From: Alloalcanivorax profundimaris
GTDB taxonomy: Bacteria; Pseudomonadota; Gammaproteobacteria; Pseudomonadales; Alcanivoracaceae
Assembly: GCF_015265435.1 (NCBI RefSeq)
Contig: NZ_JABJWH010000012.1
Coordinates: forward strand, 25,162 to 89,161
DNA length: 64,000 nucleotides
Direction of reading: 5' to 3'
Shown one piece after another: positions 31,801-41,894 of this stretch. The notes under the pieces were generated by a model that ran no database searches, was not told the DNA's origin, and saw only the letters and a program-made list of their open reading frames with translations. The position numbers and the translations under genes were made by a program. Every line of letters begins with the position of its first letter. Within the stretch, counting starts at the first letter, position 1.

Positions 31801-34800
31801 TGGAGATCTGCTTGGTTTCGGCGTGGACGGCGGCGGCACGCTCACGCTACGCACCGGGGAAGCGGTGGTGGTGGGCGGCGATGCCTTCGAAACCAGAGGG
31901 CTGCTCGCCGCCGGTGAAAAGGCACCGGTGGACCTGACCTTGCTGGAGGAAGTGGTCATCGCCGCCGGCCAGACCCTGCCGTTCGACTATCAGTACGAAC
32001 GCACCGTCGCCGTGCCCGGCGAGGCGCTCGGTAACAGCGCCATCACCATCAGCCCCACCAATACGCTGACCCTGGCGGCGGACTGGACCATACCCGAGTC
32101 AGCCACCGGCACCTTCCGGGTGCTGGTCGGCGGGACGGTTTATGGTTCCAATCAGACGGTGCCGGCCGGATCGGTGATCACCAATGTGGTGGGCGCCTCC
32201 ATCGGCACCTTGCCTGCCGATTACATCGTGCCCGCCGATGCCTTCCCCAACGGCATTCCGGTGCAGCCCAGCCAGCAAACGCTGCCGGCGGGTATGCCGC
32301 TGCCCAACGATGTGGTCTTCGCCGCCGGTGAAACCCTGGCCGCGGGCAGCGTGCTGAGTCGCGATGTGCGGGTGAAGCCGGTGCTGCAACTGGCCGCCGA
32401 GGATTTTCAGCGCGGCTTTTCTCATTATGACGTCAACGGCCATAAAGGGGTGGCCGTTTCCGAAGGGGCGAGCATCGACGTGACCATGCCGGTATACCGT
32501 TTCCGGATGGGAGCCAGCGGTGCGGCGACGCGCGAGGGAGCTCTGGAGAAATGGACGCCGCCTCTTTATCAGGTCCTTCCGGAGCGGGATGGACGCGTGG
32601 TCCGCCGGGGCGGGGCCAGCCTCACCCTGCGGTCCGAGAGTCAGGGCCGGCCCGGCGCGATTACCGTGGGCGAAGGTGCCACCGTCCAGGTGGACCCGGA
32701 GCAATCCATTGTGCTTCGCGGTGGCCAGACCACCGTGGACGGTACCCTGAGGGCCCGGGCCGGGCGTATCGATATTCTCAACCCGTCCAGCGATGCTCAA
32801 CTGCAGGCGGCGACACCGGCTCGTTCCATCTGGATCGGCGAGAACGCGCTGCTGGACGTTTCCGGGGTTGCTCACACCGGCACCGACCTGAGAGGCCGGC
32901 GCTATGGAGAGGTACTGAATGGCGGGCAGGTGACCCTGGGCAGCAACCTGCCTGAGGAAAAGGTGGAGGGCCTTTATCCGGTCAACAATCAGTTCATCAT
33001 TGTCCGGGATGGCGCGGTCATCGACGTGTCCGGCGCGCAGGCGGACCTGGATCTGGGCCTCGAAGGACCCACCACGGTATCCGGCGACGCCGGCGGCCTG
33101 GCGATGCGTTCCAATGCCGGCATCTATTTCGATGGTGAGCTGCGTGCCGAAAGCGGCGGTGATGGCGCCGCCGGTGGCCGCCTGGATGTGATGCTGGAAA
33201 CCATCGCGTTGCCGGTGAACATCGGTGACGAACGCCAAACCGAGTTGCGTACCATCGTGGTTGGCGAGGGCATTGAGTCCGGTCTGCCCTCGGACCTGAC
33301 CGCCGGCAAGGACGATTCCGCCCTGCGTTTCGGCCAGGCCCGGTTCGACAGCGAGGACATCGAGGCCTGGGGCGTTGATAGCCTGTCGCTGTGGGCCCAA
33401 GACGCGATCCTGTTCGAGGGCGACACCGGCCTCGACCTGGGCGGCAAGATTGAATTGTCCGCCGCCGTGATCGGCGCCGCCCCGGAAACCCGGGATATCC
33501 AGGTGGCGCTGGCCGCGCCCTACGTCAGGCTGGCCGGTCGTACCGAGCTGCCGAAGGTCCCCGGCAGCAGCAACCAGCAAGGCACCGGTCCGTTCTTCGA
33601 GTTCGAGAATGGTCATATCTCACCGAATTTCACCCATGAGAGCAGCCGCTTTTCGGTGAGCGCGGACCTGATCGATCTGGGCCAGGGGGCGGTGACCTTC
33701 GGCGGGCATGGTACCCGGGGACTGCTCGGCGGCGGTGAAGCAGAGGTGGATTTGCCGGGCTTCGCGCGGGTGACCCTGGACAGCCGGGGCGATATCCGGA
33801 TGGACAACGCCGTGCTGACCGCGCAGCACGAGCTGGAGGTGATCGCCGAGCGCCTCTATCCGGTTACCCACAGCACCAATAATGCCCTGCGAGTCGGTGA
33901 TATCAATCCGGACATCGAAAACGCCGGCGACGCCGTGCTCAGTATCCGGCGGCGTGGGGAGGGGACCGCGGATCTGCCACCTTCGGTATTCGGTGCGCTG
34001 TATTTACTGGCACCGAACATCGAACAGAACGGCGCGGTGATGGCGCCGTTGGGGTTGATCTCGGTGGGGACGGACGTCGTGAACACCGCTTTCGGAAGCG
34101 GGGCCAACCCGCCCTATGACGTCCGTAATGTGCACGTGGATGTGGCGCTAGGGGCAAACAGCATCACCTCGATCAGTGCCGATGGTCTGATCCTGCCCTA
34201 CGGGTACACCACCGACGGCATCAACTACTACTACGACGGCGAAAAGGTTGAGTTTGACGACACGAATTCCGACGCCGCCCAGAGGCAGCGTACCGGCGGT
34301 GGCATCGTCTTCGATGTCGCCACTTTCCTCGCCCGGGAAGGCGCGGTGGTGGACACCTCCGCCGGCGGCGTGCTCCAGGGCGTCGGGTTCCGGTCCGGCC
34401 AGCGGGGTTCGGTGAATATTCTTGATACCGCCCTGGCCAATGCGGCGCCCTGGCACGCTGGCGACGGTGATGCCGAAGTGTATGCCATCGTCCCGGGCCA
34501 CTACGGCGATGTGGCGCCGATCGACCCGGCCCTGGCCGGGCCCGCCCGGGTGGGTGAGCGGATAACCATCGGCGCCGGCGTGCCTGGCCTGCCAGCGGGC
34601 ACCTATACCCTGTTGCCCGCCGAATACGCCCTTATGCCCGGTGGGTACCGGGTGGAACTCGGGGCTTCCGAGCGTTTCGACCGGGGTGTTCGAAGCAGCG
34701 CGCCCGGGCTGTACGATGCCAGCGTTTATCTGGGGGTGGCGCATACCGGGCTGCTGGCCCGGCAGCCGCGCCGGGCCTCGATCATGTCCGGCGCCCAGGT

Positions 34801-37800
34801 ACGCCGCTACGGCGACTTTGATGAGACCACGCTGACGCAATGGGTGCTGAACCGTCAGGCGGAGTTCGGTGCCGCGCGGGCGCCGTATCTGATTCCCGAG
34901 GACATGCGTAGTCTGACCTTCGATTTCGGTGGCGCGCGGGACGATGGGGAACAGGTCTTTCGTTTCGACGGGGAGCTACGCAACCGTCAGGTCGAGGGCG
35001 GCGCCGGCGGCATGGTGGCGTTTACCGGCAAACCGCTGGAGGTGGTGGCCGAGAAAGGGCAGGGCGCGGGGGACCGAATCACCCTGGTGGACGACGACAT
35101 CAACGCCCTGGGCGCCACTATTCTCGGTCTGGGGGTGAGCGCGCCGTCATTCGACGGCAGACTGGATTCCTACCGGGTGTCCACGGTGGTGCGTTCCGGC
35201 GCCACCCTGCGCGCGGGGACCGTGGTGCTGGGCGGGCAGGTCAACGGTGCCGATGACGTGGTGGTGGAATCCGGCGCCACCATCGACACCCGGGGCTTCG
35301 AGGCGGCGGGCTGGACCGCGGCCAACGGTATTGTTCTGGCTCCGGCCGAGGATCAGGCTCTGCTGGTGGTCGGCAATGATCTGATGACCTTCGGCGGCGC
35401 CAGCGGCGACGGCCGCCTGCGGGTCGAGGACGGCGCGGCGCTGTTCGGGGAAGGCTCGGTGGCGCTGCTGGCATCCGGCGGCGCGGAAATCGGTGATATT
35501 TCCCTGGGCGCCCGGGACCTGTTGCTGGGTGTGGAAGACATCAACGTGGGCACCGACGCGGCGCTCGCGCAGGCTGCTTCCGACGGTGTGCTGTCCTCCG
35601 GCTGGCGGCTGACTCAAAGTGTGCTCGACGGTCTGCTGCGCCCGGCCGACGGGCCCGGCATCGAAAGCCTGAGCTTCCAGGCCTCCAATTCCATTAACTT
35701 CATCGGGCCGGTCAGTCTGGATACCTTCGACCCGGGCACTGGCGAATCCAGCGCGGATCTGCGCTTTATCACACCGGCCATCTACGGCCTGGGTGGAGAC
35801 GGGGACACCGCCACCATTCGCACCGAACGGTTCACCTGGAGCGGGCTGGGTTATATGGAAGGCGCCGATCCGGTGGCGGCGCAGCCAGGCCCGGTAATCG
35901 ACGGCGGTGCCGGCACCGGCACGGGGGCCTTCCAGGTGGACGCCGATGAAGTGCTGTTCGGATTCAACGGGCCGCTCACCGATGAATCGACCAACCTGAC
36001 CCTTGAGCGATGGATGCTGGGCTTCGCGGACGTGACCTTCAATGCCTCGGATCGCATCAGCAGTGAACGGGCCAGCCAGCTCTCGGTATACCAGCGGGCG
36101 ATCGGCGACGGCGACTATCAGGGCGGTAACCTGACGCTGAACGCGCCGGTGCTCACCGGTCGGGCCCGTTCCGACATGACCTTCCGCAGTGGCGGCGATT
36201 TGACGGTGGCCAGACCGGACGGCGCGGAACCGGTGGACCGGAGCAGCCTGGACCTGGGCGGGCGGCTCACCCTGGACGGCAACCGGGTGCGCATCGACGG
36301 CACCGTGGCGGCGCCCAGCGGGCATATTGAAATCCGCGCCGAGGAAGATGTGCAACTGGCGGCGGGCAGCGTCCTGGACGTGGCCGGCCGGGAAGTGACC
36401 TTCTTCGATGTGACCCGCCACAGCTTCGGCGGTGATGTGGTGCTGGAAAGTCACCAGGGCGATGTGCGCCAGGCCGCCGGCGCGACCCTGGACGTGTCCG
36501 CCCGGGGCAGCGACGCCGGCACCGTCAAGGCCACCGCCGCCAACGGGCAGGTGGCGCTGGAAGGTGACCTGATCGCCCGCGCCGGGGATCAGCCGGACAA
36601 CGGCTTCGAAGGCGGCTCGATTCAGGTGGAGGGGCTGACCATCCTCGACTTCGTCGGCCTCAACCAGCGGCTTGGCGACGGCGGCTTCGATTACCGCCGG
36701 GACTTTACCCTGGGTAGCGGTGACCTGGTCATCGGCGATGAACTGCGGGCGCGTCATCTGTCCGTGACCGCCGATGGCGGCAGCCTCACCGTGGCCGGCA
36801 CGGTCCGCGCCGGCGGCGACCACGCCGGCAGCCTGCGGCTGGCCGCCCGCGACGATCTGACCATCGAGAGCGGCGCGCTGCTCGACGCCAGCGGCGACAC
36901 GCTCAAACGCGACAGCCACGGCGGCGCCATTGAGGGCAGCAACCGGGCCACCCTGGACCTCACCGCCCGGGATGGCCGCCTGGTGCTGGCGGACGGCGCC
37001 ACCCTGGACGTGAGTGCCGGCGGCGAGGCCCGTGGCGTGATCAACCTGAATGCTCCCCGTCTGGGCGGCAGCCAGGGCGACGACGTGGCGGTGGACGCCG
37101 GCGGCCCGCTCACCGTGCGCGGTGCCAAGCGACTGGCGGTGAACGGCTTCTGGACCTACGACGATGCCCCGGTGGACGCCGAGGACGGCACCACTCAGGT
37201 GGTCGACGAAGCCTATATGGACGGCATTCACCAGGACAGCCAGATCTTCGTCAACGGCGCGCTGGCCAATGCCGACCTGATGGCACGGTTGGCCGGCCTG
37301 CGCGACGCCACCGATACCTTCCAGTTGCGCCCCGGCGTGGAGATTGTCTCCGCCACGGAGGACGGTAACCTGCGCGTGGAAGGGGATCTGGACCTGGCGA
37401 ACTACCGCTACGGTCCGGATGTGGACCCGAATGTGAGGGGCTCCGGCACCGCCGGCGTGTTCAACCTGCGGGCCGGCGGCGATCTCACCGTGAACGGCAA
37501 TATCAGCGACGGCTTCGGCGTGCCGCTGACCAGCCCGGACAGTGAAATTCTCGTGGACTTCGAGTTGGAGCCGGGTCTGTTGGATACCGCTAATCGTTTC
37601 CAGTCGGACTACATTTTGCCGCAGGATTTGATCCTGGCAGGTGGATGGAACATCTCTCAAGTGGACGGGAGCCTTCCCTTCGCGATCAATCCCTCTCAGG
37701 TGGCCCTCCCTGCCGGGGTTCCAATTGAGGAAAGCGCGGTCATTGCCGTACAGACCGTCGTGAGTGGTGTTTTGGCGGCGGATGTAGTGTTACCCGTTGC

Positions 37801-40800
37801 GGTCAGGGATCTTCGTACGGGGGTAACTTATGGTCCGGGGGTTGTCCCCGCGGGCACCTCGGCTACGTTTCTCGCGCCGCCCGGGACGGAATTCGCCGCC
37901 GGCTATGTGTTCTTCCTGTCGCCGCAGATTCAGGTGGATACCATCCCCGCCGGAACCGATCTTTCCAGGTATCAAAGTATTAGCTTGCCTCTCACGGAGA
38001 CGAACAGAGAGATCAAGTTGACAGCCGGCATGGTTCTTCCCGAGGGGTTCAGAATTTCCAGTCTCAACGGATCGGAAACGATCAATGTGCCCCTGCAACC
38101 GTTGGCACCGGTGCTGGACCAGGGCCAGGAGTCCTGGGATATCCGCATGGTGGCGGGCGCCGATCTGGCCTCCGCCAGCCGGCGCGCGGTGCGTGCCGGG
38201 GCCCTGGCCGGAGACCTGGTATTGGATAATCCCGATGCACCTCTGGTACTCCGGGGCATCACCAACGACGAACGGCCAGTCACCAGTGTGATCCGCACCG
38301 GCCAGGGGGATCTGGAACTGCTTGCCGCCAGGGATTACCGGCATGACTCCGCCTATGGTGTCTACACCGCCGGCAATGCGCTGCCCGCCGGGGAGGTGCC
38401 CGACGTGGCCCGCCCGGACGGGGGAGAGCTGGGAGCGAGCTATGCCGAGTACCAGGATTCCGAGGCGGTCACCGATGTGCAGGCCGGTTTCCTGACCGGC
38501 GGTGGCGAGGTGCTGGTACAGGCCGGTCGCAACCTCCATGGCTATACCAGCGGCGATTTGAGTGGCGATCTGCCAGCGTCGGACTGGCTTTGGACTCAGG
38601 GCGCCGCCGCCGACGGCGCCTTGGAGGCCTGGTGGATTCATCCGGGCACCTATAGCAAAGAATATACCTACTCCAGGCCCAAATTCTCCACGTTCCAGGG
38701 CATCGGGGCCTTGGGGGGCGGCAATCTGTCGGTGTCCGCCGGCGAGCAGCTTGGCACCTACGCCTTTATCGGTGCCGACGCCACACCGGTGGGGGCCCTG
38801 AACCTGGTGGTGGGCGCCAGCGGTTGGCGTGACGCGGACGGTACCGTCCGGCAAACCGGGGGTGGCGAGCTTCGCGTCAGCGCCGGGGCGATCAATCCTT
38901 TGCGGGACGGTACGAGAAGTAACGTGGCCAATCTGCGTGGTGATATCCGGGTGCGGGCCGGCGCCATCGGGCAGACCTGGCAGACGTTTCAGGTGCCAGG
39001 CAACTCTGATCCTCGGCCGGACGATCTGATCACCAGGGCCCGTGTTAATGCCTACGGCCTTCTTTCAGTGACACAGGGTGATGGCGCGGCTCGTCTGTTG
39101 AGCGTGGGGGACGCGGTATTCCGGACCCTGAACCCGACCGCCGGTCTGCCGGGCGCCGGGCTATGGACCGACGGGACAAAAACCTCCGTTTTCGCGGCGG
39201 GTGGGGACATAACGATGAGCAGCCTATCAACGGGTATCGAGGCCCCCTCCACTCTCAGTCTGGTGGCGTCCGAAGGCTCTATTTACGGAACGCGTAACTC
39301 GGGGGATAGCATTCAAGTGCGTCCTTCATTGGATGGGGGGGTGGAGGTGCTCGCCGCGGATTCCATTTACCGCTTTGGTTTGGGGGTCGAGGCGCATGAA
39401 GATGCCCACGACGTTTCTGGTTTGGCGCCGACCCGCTTCTACGCGGTGGACGGCGATATCTACAACCTGGGCTATGGAACCTTGCCGTCCACGGGAAGCT
39501 TGGGGCTGCTGGGCCGGCCGGCTTGGATTCGTGCCGGTCGCGATATTGTGGGCTTGGGCGTGAACCTCGACGGTACCTTCCAGCGTCGGACGGCGGCTTT
39601 CGGTCACAACGCCTCGACGGACGTGTCCCTGATCGAGGCGGGCCGCGACCTGATCTATATCGACGCCGCCGCGGTAGGGCCGGGCACACTGGAGGTCACC
39701 GCGGGCCGTAACTTCTACCAGGCGGATAGGGGCTGGGTGCGCAGCATGGCGGGCCTTTCCGGCGACATCGGCAGCGGCGCGGGCATTGCCATCAACGTGG
39801 GCATGGGCGCGGACGGCCCGGATTATCAGGCGCTGATCGACGCCTACCTGAACCCGGCCAACCTGGCCGATCCGGGCCGGCCCCTGGCGGACCAGCCGGA
39901 CAAGGTGGTCAAGGTTTACGATCAGGAGCTGAGTTCCTGGCTGGAAGACCGCTACGGCGATGCCGCCCTGGACGGCACTACCGCGCTGGCGTATTTCGAG
40001 GCGCTGTCGCCGGAACAACAACGCATCTTCCTGCGCGAGCTCTACTATGCGGAACTGCGCGCCGGCGGTCGGGAATACAACGATGCTGATGGTGACCGCA
40101 CCGGCAGCTACCTGCGCGGTCGTCGTGTTATCTCTACATTCCTGCCCAAGGTGGACAGCGAGGCGGGCACCTCCGGCTACCAAGGTGATTACACCATGTT
40201 CTCCACCGGTGAATATTCCGGCCTGGTGCGCACCGAGGGCGGTGGCGATATCCAAATGCTGGTGCCCGGCGGCGATCTGATCGTGGGCGTGGACGGCGTG
40301 CGCCCGCAGGGCGGCGACAACGGCATCCTTACCCAGGGCCGGGGCGATATCCAGCTATATAGCCAGGGCGATATCGCCCTGGGCCTATCGCGCATTTTCA
40401 CCACCTACGGCGGCGACATCTTCGCCTGGTCCGCCGCCGGCGACATCAACGCCGGCCGTGGCGCCAAAACCACCCTGGTGTACACGCCGCCGCGCCGGGT
40501 CTACGACGGCCTGGGTAATGTGAGCCTGTCGCCGGTGGCGCCGACCACCGGTGCCGGTATCGCCACCCTGGCCCCCATCCCGGAAGTGCCGCCCGGCGAT
40601 ATCGACCTGATCGCGCCGCTGGGGGTGATCGATGCCGGCGAGGCGGGTATTCGGGTATCCGGCAATGTGAACATCGCCGCCCTGCAAGTGGTCAATGCGG
40701 AAAATATCCAGGTGCAGGGCGAGTCCAGCGGCCTGCCGGCGGTGGCGCGGGTCAATGTGGGGGCCCTCACCAACGCCACCAACGCCGCCAACAGCGCGGT

Positions 40801-41026
40801 GCAGGCGGCGGAGCAGGTGAGCCGTGGCAACCGCGGCAACCGGCCCTCGGTGATCACCGTGGAGATCCTCGGCTACGGCGAGGAGCGGCTGGTGCCTGAA
40901 CGGGACCGCAGCGCCGGTGCCACGGATTACCGGCCCGATGGCGCGGTGCGGGTGCTGGGCGCCGGCGCCCTGGACGAACGGCAAAGCGCCGAACTCACCG
41001 AGGCGGAGCGCCGCAGCATGTTGTAA
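28877..41026 (+). CDS. giant filamentous haemagglutinin-like TpsA exoprotein (PdtA/DUF3739 type)
   Basis: A 4049-aa secreted protein. Residues 1-47 form an extended signal peptide (AVAVVLAMGSVTLAEAG), followed by an unusual Ala/Arg-rich helical segment (about 55-135). Then comes the TPS haemagglutination-activity domain (about 140-330; ILNWETFNVSRDTTVDFQQ, NRVNDPQARPSQIQGRIQGEGTVMIANRNGVVFSG). The bulk is beta-helical repeats rich in Gly, Asp and Val. The C-terminus (about 3500-4049) carries the DUF3739 type end (GRDIVGLGVNLDG, VNIAALQVVNAENIQVQGESSGLP). I see no cysteine, as usual for TPS passengers. It should be exported by the TpsB at 18716-20311. Two segments (residues about 1018-1174 and 2895-3075) carry LPAG-type repeats and look inserted. 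Likely adhesin or virulence/attachment fibre, phosphate-responsive by analogy. Confidence 0.92.
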   Translation: MKLKHAAPSTSPANRSGAAPFAVKPLARAVAVVLAMGSVTLAEAGPRVMGSDWMAAKAAARASAQAAATAGGRHSGGVRTLAEQRAAQKLKHSLDNLRRTANTLAAQRAAQEAAREAARQAASGIPDGLADGGLKVDTNPGTAGWHNADAPTQVSSDGHITVTVKQTGDKAILNWETFNVSRDTTVDFQQQSNWAALNRVNDPQARPSQIQGRIQGEGTVMIANRNGVVFSGTSQVNARNLVAAAADISDEQFRERGIYFDEEGTQPVFTDAAGDIDIQAGARITTRAPGTSTQGGGYAMFLGRSVNNGGEIVTDRGQTTLAAGDDFYIRKGQGTEQNTASTTRGNEVATSLDVGSDAGQVTNEGLILSPEGDITLTGHDVRQQGVAVATTSVDARGTVHLLNAASDAEGSVTLGADSVTAVLIDEDSGTATDSRRQQLIEESADQDLLRDEMTDGHFDNLADLPDRRDQSRVEIVSGGDVIFEKDSLTQATGGQIAVAAEDRVRLETGAEVDVSGAVGVRVAMEANNVLVNVQSNELRDSPINRDDDGLKNEDIWIDRRELILVPAGTGGYEEDRWYTAGGLLEVSGYLDTREHSAREWAAAGGTVRLHGDAVISQSGSSVNLSGGTLNVAGGYVRQTWLMGADGRVYNAANAPGYMRYTGVYRGYQRHSERWGQTDGYYNPAVVREQRVENGYVTGRDAGQLIVSAPTAVLDGDIDASVYNGERQDRARDAGLDGYQQAQNSVALGGRLLLGRYGVQGLAGGFESDVRIGDFDAIADQLDRDAELGERLNTVWLDAEHLNQQGLGGVDLVSAGAIRVDNDLAVTPGGYVRLASGQVDVDGTVTARGGDITLTNILEAYNNTGSLVRTALEGADGETRMRLGAEGFLDARGLWSNQRREPFRASLAHRDGGRVQVLSSQDVTLELGSRIDVSSGGAVDADGELMGGRGGDITLSAATTVNENSGTPRSGVLTLDGDLLGFGVDGGGTLTLRTGEAVVVGGDAFETRGLLAAGEKAPVDLTLLEEVVIAAGQTLPFDYQYERTVAVPGEALGNSAITISPTNTLTLAADWTIPESATGTFRVLVGGTVYGSNQTVPAGSVITNVVGASIGTLPADYIVPADAFPNGIPVQPSQQTLPAGMPLPNDVVFAAGETLAAGSVLSRDVRVKPVLQLAAEDFQRGFSHYDVNGHKGVAVSEGASIDVTMPVYRFRMGASGAATREGALEKWTPPLYQVLPERDGRVVRRGGASLTLRSESQGRPGAITVGEGATVQVDPEQSIVLRGGQTTVDGTLRARAGRIDILNPSSDAQLQAATPARSIWIGENALLDVSGVAHTGTDLRGRRYGEVLNGGQVTLGSNLPEEKVEGLYPVNNQFIIVRDGAVIDVSGAQADLDLGLEGPTTVSGDAGGLAMRSNAGIYFDGELRAESGGDGAAGGRLDVMLETIALPVNIGDERQTELRTIVVGEGIESGLPSDLTAGKDDSALRFGQARFDSEDIEAWGVDSLSLWAQDAILFEGDTGLDLGGKIELSAAVIGAAPETRDIQVALAAPYVRLAGRTELPKVPGSSNQQGTGPFFEFENGHISPNFTHESSRFSVSADLIDLGQGAVTFGGHGTRGLLGGGEAEVDLPGFARVTLDSRGDIRMDNAVLTAQHELEVIAERLYPVTHSTNNALRVGDINPDIENAGDAVLSIRRRGEGTADLPPSVFGALYLLAPNIEQNGAVMAPLGLISVGTDVVNTAFGSGANPPYDVRNVHVDVALGANSITSISADGLILPYGYTTDGINYYYDGEKVEFDDTNSDAAQRQRTGGGIVFDVATFLAREGAVVDTSAGGVLQGVGFRSGQRGSVNILDTALANAAPWHAGDGDAEVYAIVPGHYGDVAPIDPALAGPARVGERITIGAGVPGLPAGTYTLLPAEYALMPGGYRVELGASERFDRGVRSSAPGLYDASVYLGVAHTGLLARQPRRASIMSGAQVRRYGDFDETTLTQWVLNRQAEFGAARAPYLIPEDMRSLTFDFGGARDDGEQVFRFDGELRNRQVEGGAGGMVAFTGKPLEVVAEKGQGAGDRITLVDDDINALGATILGLGVSAPSFDGRLDSYRVSTVVRSGATLRAGTVVLGGQVNGADDVVVESGATIDTRGFEAAGWTAANGIVLAPAEDQALLVVGNDLMTFGGASGDGRLRVEDGAALFGEGSVALLASGGAEIGDISLGARDLLLGVEDINVGTDAALAQAASDGVLSSGWRLTQSVLDGLLRPADGPGIESLSFQASNSINFIGPVSLDTFDPGTGESSADLRFITPAIYGLGGDGDTATIRTERFTWSGLGYMEGADPVAAQPGPVIDGGAGTGTGAFQVDADEVLFGFNGPLTDESTNLTLERWMLGFADVTFNASDRISSERASQLSVYQRAIGDGDYQGGNLTLNAPVLTGRARSDMTFRSGGDLTVARPDGAEPVDRSSLDLGGRLTLDGNRVRIDGTVAAPSGHIEIRAEEDVQLAAGSVLDVAGREVTFFDVTRHSFGGDVVLESHQGDVRQAAGATLDVSARGSDAGTVKATAANGQVALEGDLIARAGDQPDNGFEGGSIQVEGLTILDFVGLNQRLGDGGFDYRRDFTLGSGDLVIGDELRARHLSVTADGGSLTVAGTVRAGGDHAGSLRLAARDDLTIESGALLDASGDTLKRDSHGGAIEGSNRATLDLTARDGRLVLADGATLDVSAGGEARGVINLNAPRLGGSQGDDVAVDAGGPLTVRGAKRLAVNGFWTYDDAPVDAEDGTTQVVDEAYMDGIHQDSQIFVNGALANADLMARLAGLRDATDTFQLRPGVEIVSATEDGNLRVEGDLDLANYRYGPDVDPNVRGSGTAGVFNLRAGGDLTVNGNISDGFGVPLTSPDSEILVDFELEPGLLDTANRFQSDYILPQDLILAGGWNISQVDGSLPFAINPSQVALPAGVPIEESAVIAVQTVVSGVLAADVVLPVAVRDLRTGVTYGPGVVPAGTSATFLAPPGTEFAAGYVFFLSPQIQVDTIPAGTDLSRYQSISLPLTETNREIKLTAGMVLPEGFRISSLNGSETINVPLQPLAPVLDQGQESWDIRMVAGADLASASRRAVRAGALAGDLVLDNPDAPLVLRGITNDERPVTSVIRTGQGDLELLAARDYRHDSAYGVYTAGNALPAGEVPDVARPDGGELGASYAEYQDSEAVTDVQAGFLTGGGEVLVQAGRNLHGYTSGDLSGDLPASDWLWTQGAAADGALEAWWIHPGTYSKEYTYSRPKFSTFQGIGALGGGNLSVSAGEQLGTYAFIGADATPVGALNLVVGASGWRDADGTVRQTGGGELRVSAGAINPLRDGTRSNVANLRGDIRVRAGAIGQTWQTFQVPGNSDPRPDDLITRARVNAYGLLSVTQGDGAARLLSVGDAVFRTLNPTAGLPGAGLWTDGTKTSVFAAGGDITMSSLSTGIEAPSTLSLVASEGSIYGTRNSGDSIQVRPSLDGGVEVLAADSIYRFGLGVEAHEDAHDVSGLAPTRFYAVDGDIYNLGYGTLPSTGSLGLLGRPAWIRAGRDIVGLGVNLDGTFQRRTAAFGHNASTDVSLIEAGRDLIYIDAAAVGPGTLEVTAGRNFYQADRGWVRSMAGLSGDIGSGAGIAINVGMGADGPDYQALIDAYLNPANLADPGRPLADQPDKVVKVYDQELSSWLEDRYGDAALDGTTALAYFEALSPEQQRIFLRELYYAELRAGGREYNDADGDRTGSYLRGRRVISTFLPKVDSEAGTSGYQGDYTMFSTGEYSGLVRTEGGGDIQMLVPGGDLIVGVDGVRPQGGDNGILTQGRGDIQLYSQGDIALGLSRIFTTYGGDIFAWSAAGDINAGRGAKTTLVYTPPRRVYDGLGNVSLSPVAPTTGAGIATLAPIPEVPPGDIDLIAPLGVIDAGEAGIRVSGNVNIAALQVVNAENIQVQGESSGLPAVARVNVGALTNATNAANSAVQAAEQVSRGNRGNRPSVITVEILGYGEERLVPERDRSAGATDYRPDGAVRVLGAGALDERQSAELTEAERRSML

Positions 41027-41035
41027 ACCTGAACA

Positions 41036-41060
41036 GCGCCGCCCCGCACTGGGGTGGCGC
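41036..41060 (+). terminator. terminator after tpsA
   Basis: GCGCCGCCCC (41036-41045) pairs with GGGGTGGCGC (41051-41060) with one wobble or mismatch around GCACT, followed by TTGTATTTA. It begins 9 nt after the tpsA stop. The U tract is weak, so efficiency is uncertain. Confidence 0.55.
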
Positions 41061-41095
41061 TTGTATTTACGATAATAAAGGCAAGGGGGACACGG

Positions 41096-41869
41096 ATGTT
41101 CTACGAACAGGATGCCACTGGCCAGATACTGTCCCTGGCCCGGGTCACGACCCTGGGCAGGCTGCGGGCCGGCTTAAGTTATCTGGTGGAAGCCCACGGT
41201 TTCCGCTACTACATGTTCACCTGCCTGGGCGCCGAGCTGGAACGCACCCGCACCCTGGTGCTGCACAACCTGCCTTGCGAGCAACCGGCCCCGGCCTGGC
41301 CGTTGGAAACCGACCCGTTGGCCCAGTACGCGCTGGCGGAGAGTCTGCCGCTGGATTGGCGTGGCCTAATGGCGCGGCCGGATTTCCAGGCCCGGGGCTA
41401 CCAGGTGACCATGCGCCAGCGCGCCGCGCTGGGATTACGCGCCGGTTGCACCGTCCCCCTGTTGCAAGGGCCGGGCATTCTCGCCTGGCTGGATCTGGCC
41501 CTGGACCAGGATGACGATGATGCTTGGGCGCATGTGCGCCGCTACCTGCCCTGCGCCACTCTTTTGGGCCGGGTGGTGCTGGATCGCGTCGGGCGCTTCC
41601 TGGCTGAAGCCGACGACGACGAACCACCACCGGAACCTCTTAGCGACCGTGAACGTGCCTGCCTGCGTGGCGCCAGCGAAGGTCTGAGTAACATCGAAAT
41701 CGGTGCTTCCCTGGGCATCAGCGAGCGCACCGTTTCCAGTCATATTCATCGCGCCTGCCATAAACTCCACGCCCGTAATCGCCAGCACGCTGTCACCAAG
41801 GCGATGCTCTCCCGACAGTTATACGCCGTTCTGGGGCTGGCTTTGGGTCGGGATTCACGTCCTTTCTAG
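41096..41869 (+). CDS. LuxR-family regulator with N-terminal autoinducer-binding-like domain (LuxR solo)
   Basis: A 257-aa regulator. The N-terminal 180 residues fit the Autoind_bind domain (LGRLRAGLSYLVEAHGFRYYMFTCLG; GCTVPLLQGPGILAWLDLAL). The C-terminal GerE helix-turn-helix is clear: LSDRERACLRGASEGLSNIEIGASLGISERTVSSHIHRACHKLHARNRQHAVTKAM. No luxI synthase is in the window, so it is a solo. ATG 41096 has AAGGGGGA upstream. It is separated from tpsA only by the terminator and may tune the island to cell density or to an exogenous signal. Confidence 0.85.
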   Translation: MFYEQDATGQILSLARVTTLGRLRAGLSYLVEAHGFRYYMFTCLGAELERTRTLVLHNLPCEQPAPAWPLETDPLAQYALAESLPLDWRGLMARPDFQARGYQVTMRQRAALGLRAGCTVPLLQGPGILAWLDLALDQDDDDAWAHVRRYLPCATLLGRVVLDRVGRFLAEADDDEPPPEPLSDRERACLRGASEGLSNIEIGASLGISERTVSSHIHRACHKLHARNRQHAVTKAMLSRQLYAVLGLALGRDSRPF

Positions 41870-41894
41870 GGACGGCCGTGGCGTTCAATTCTCA

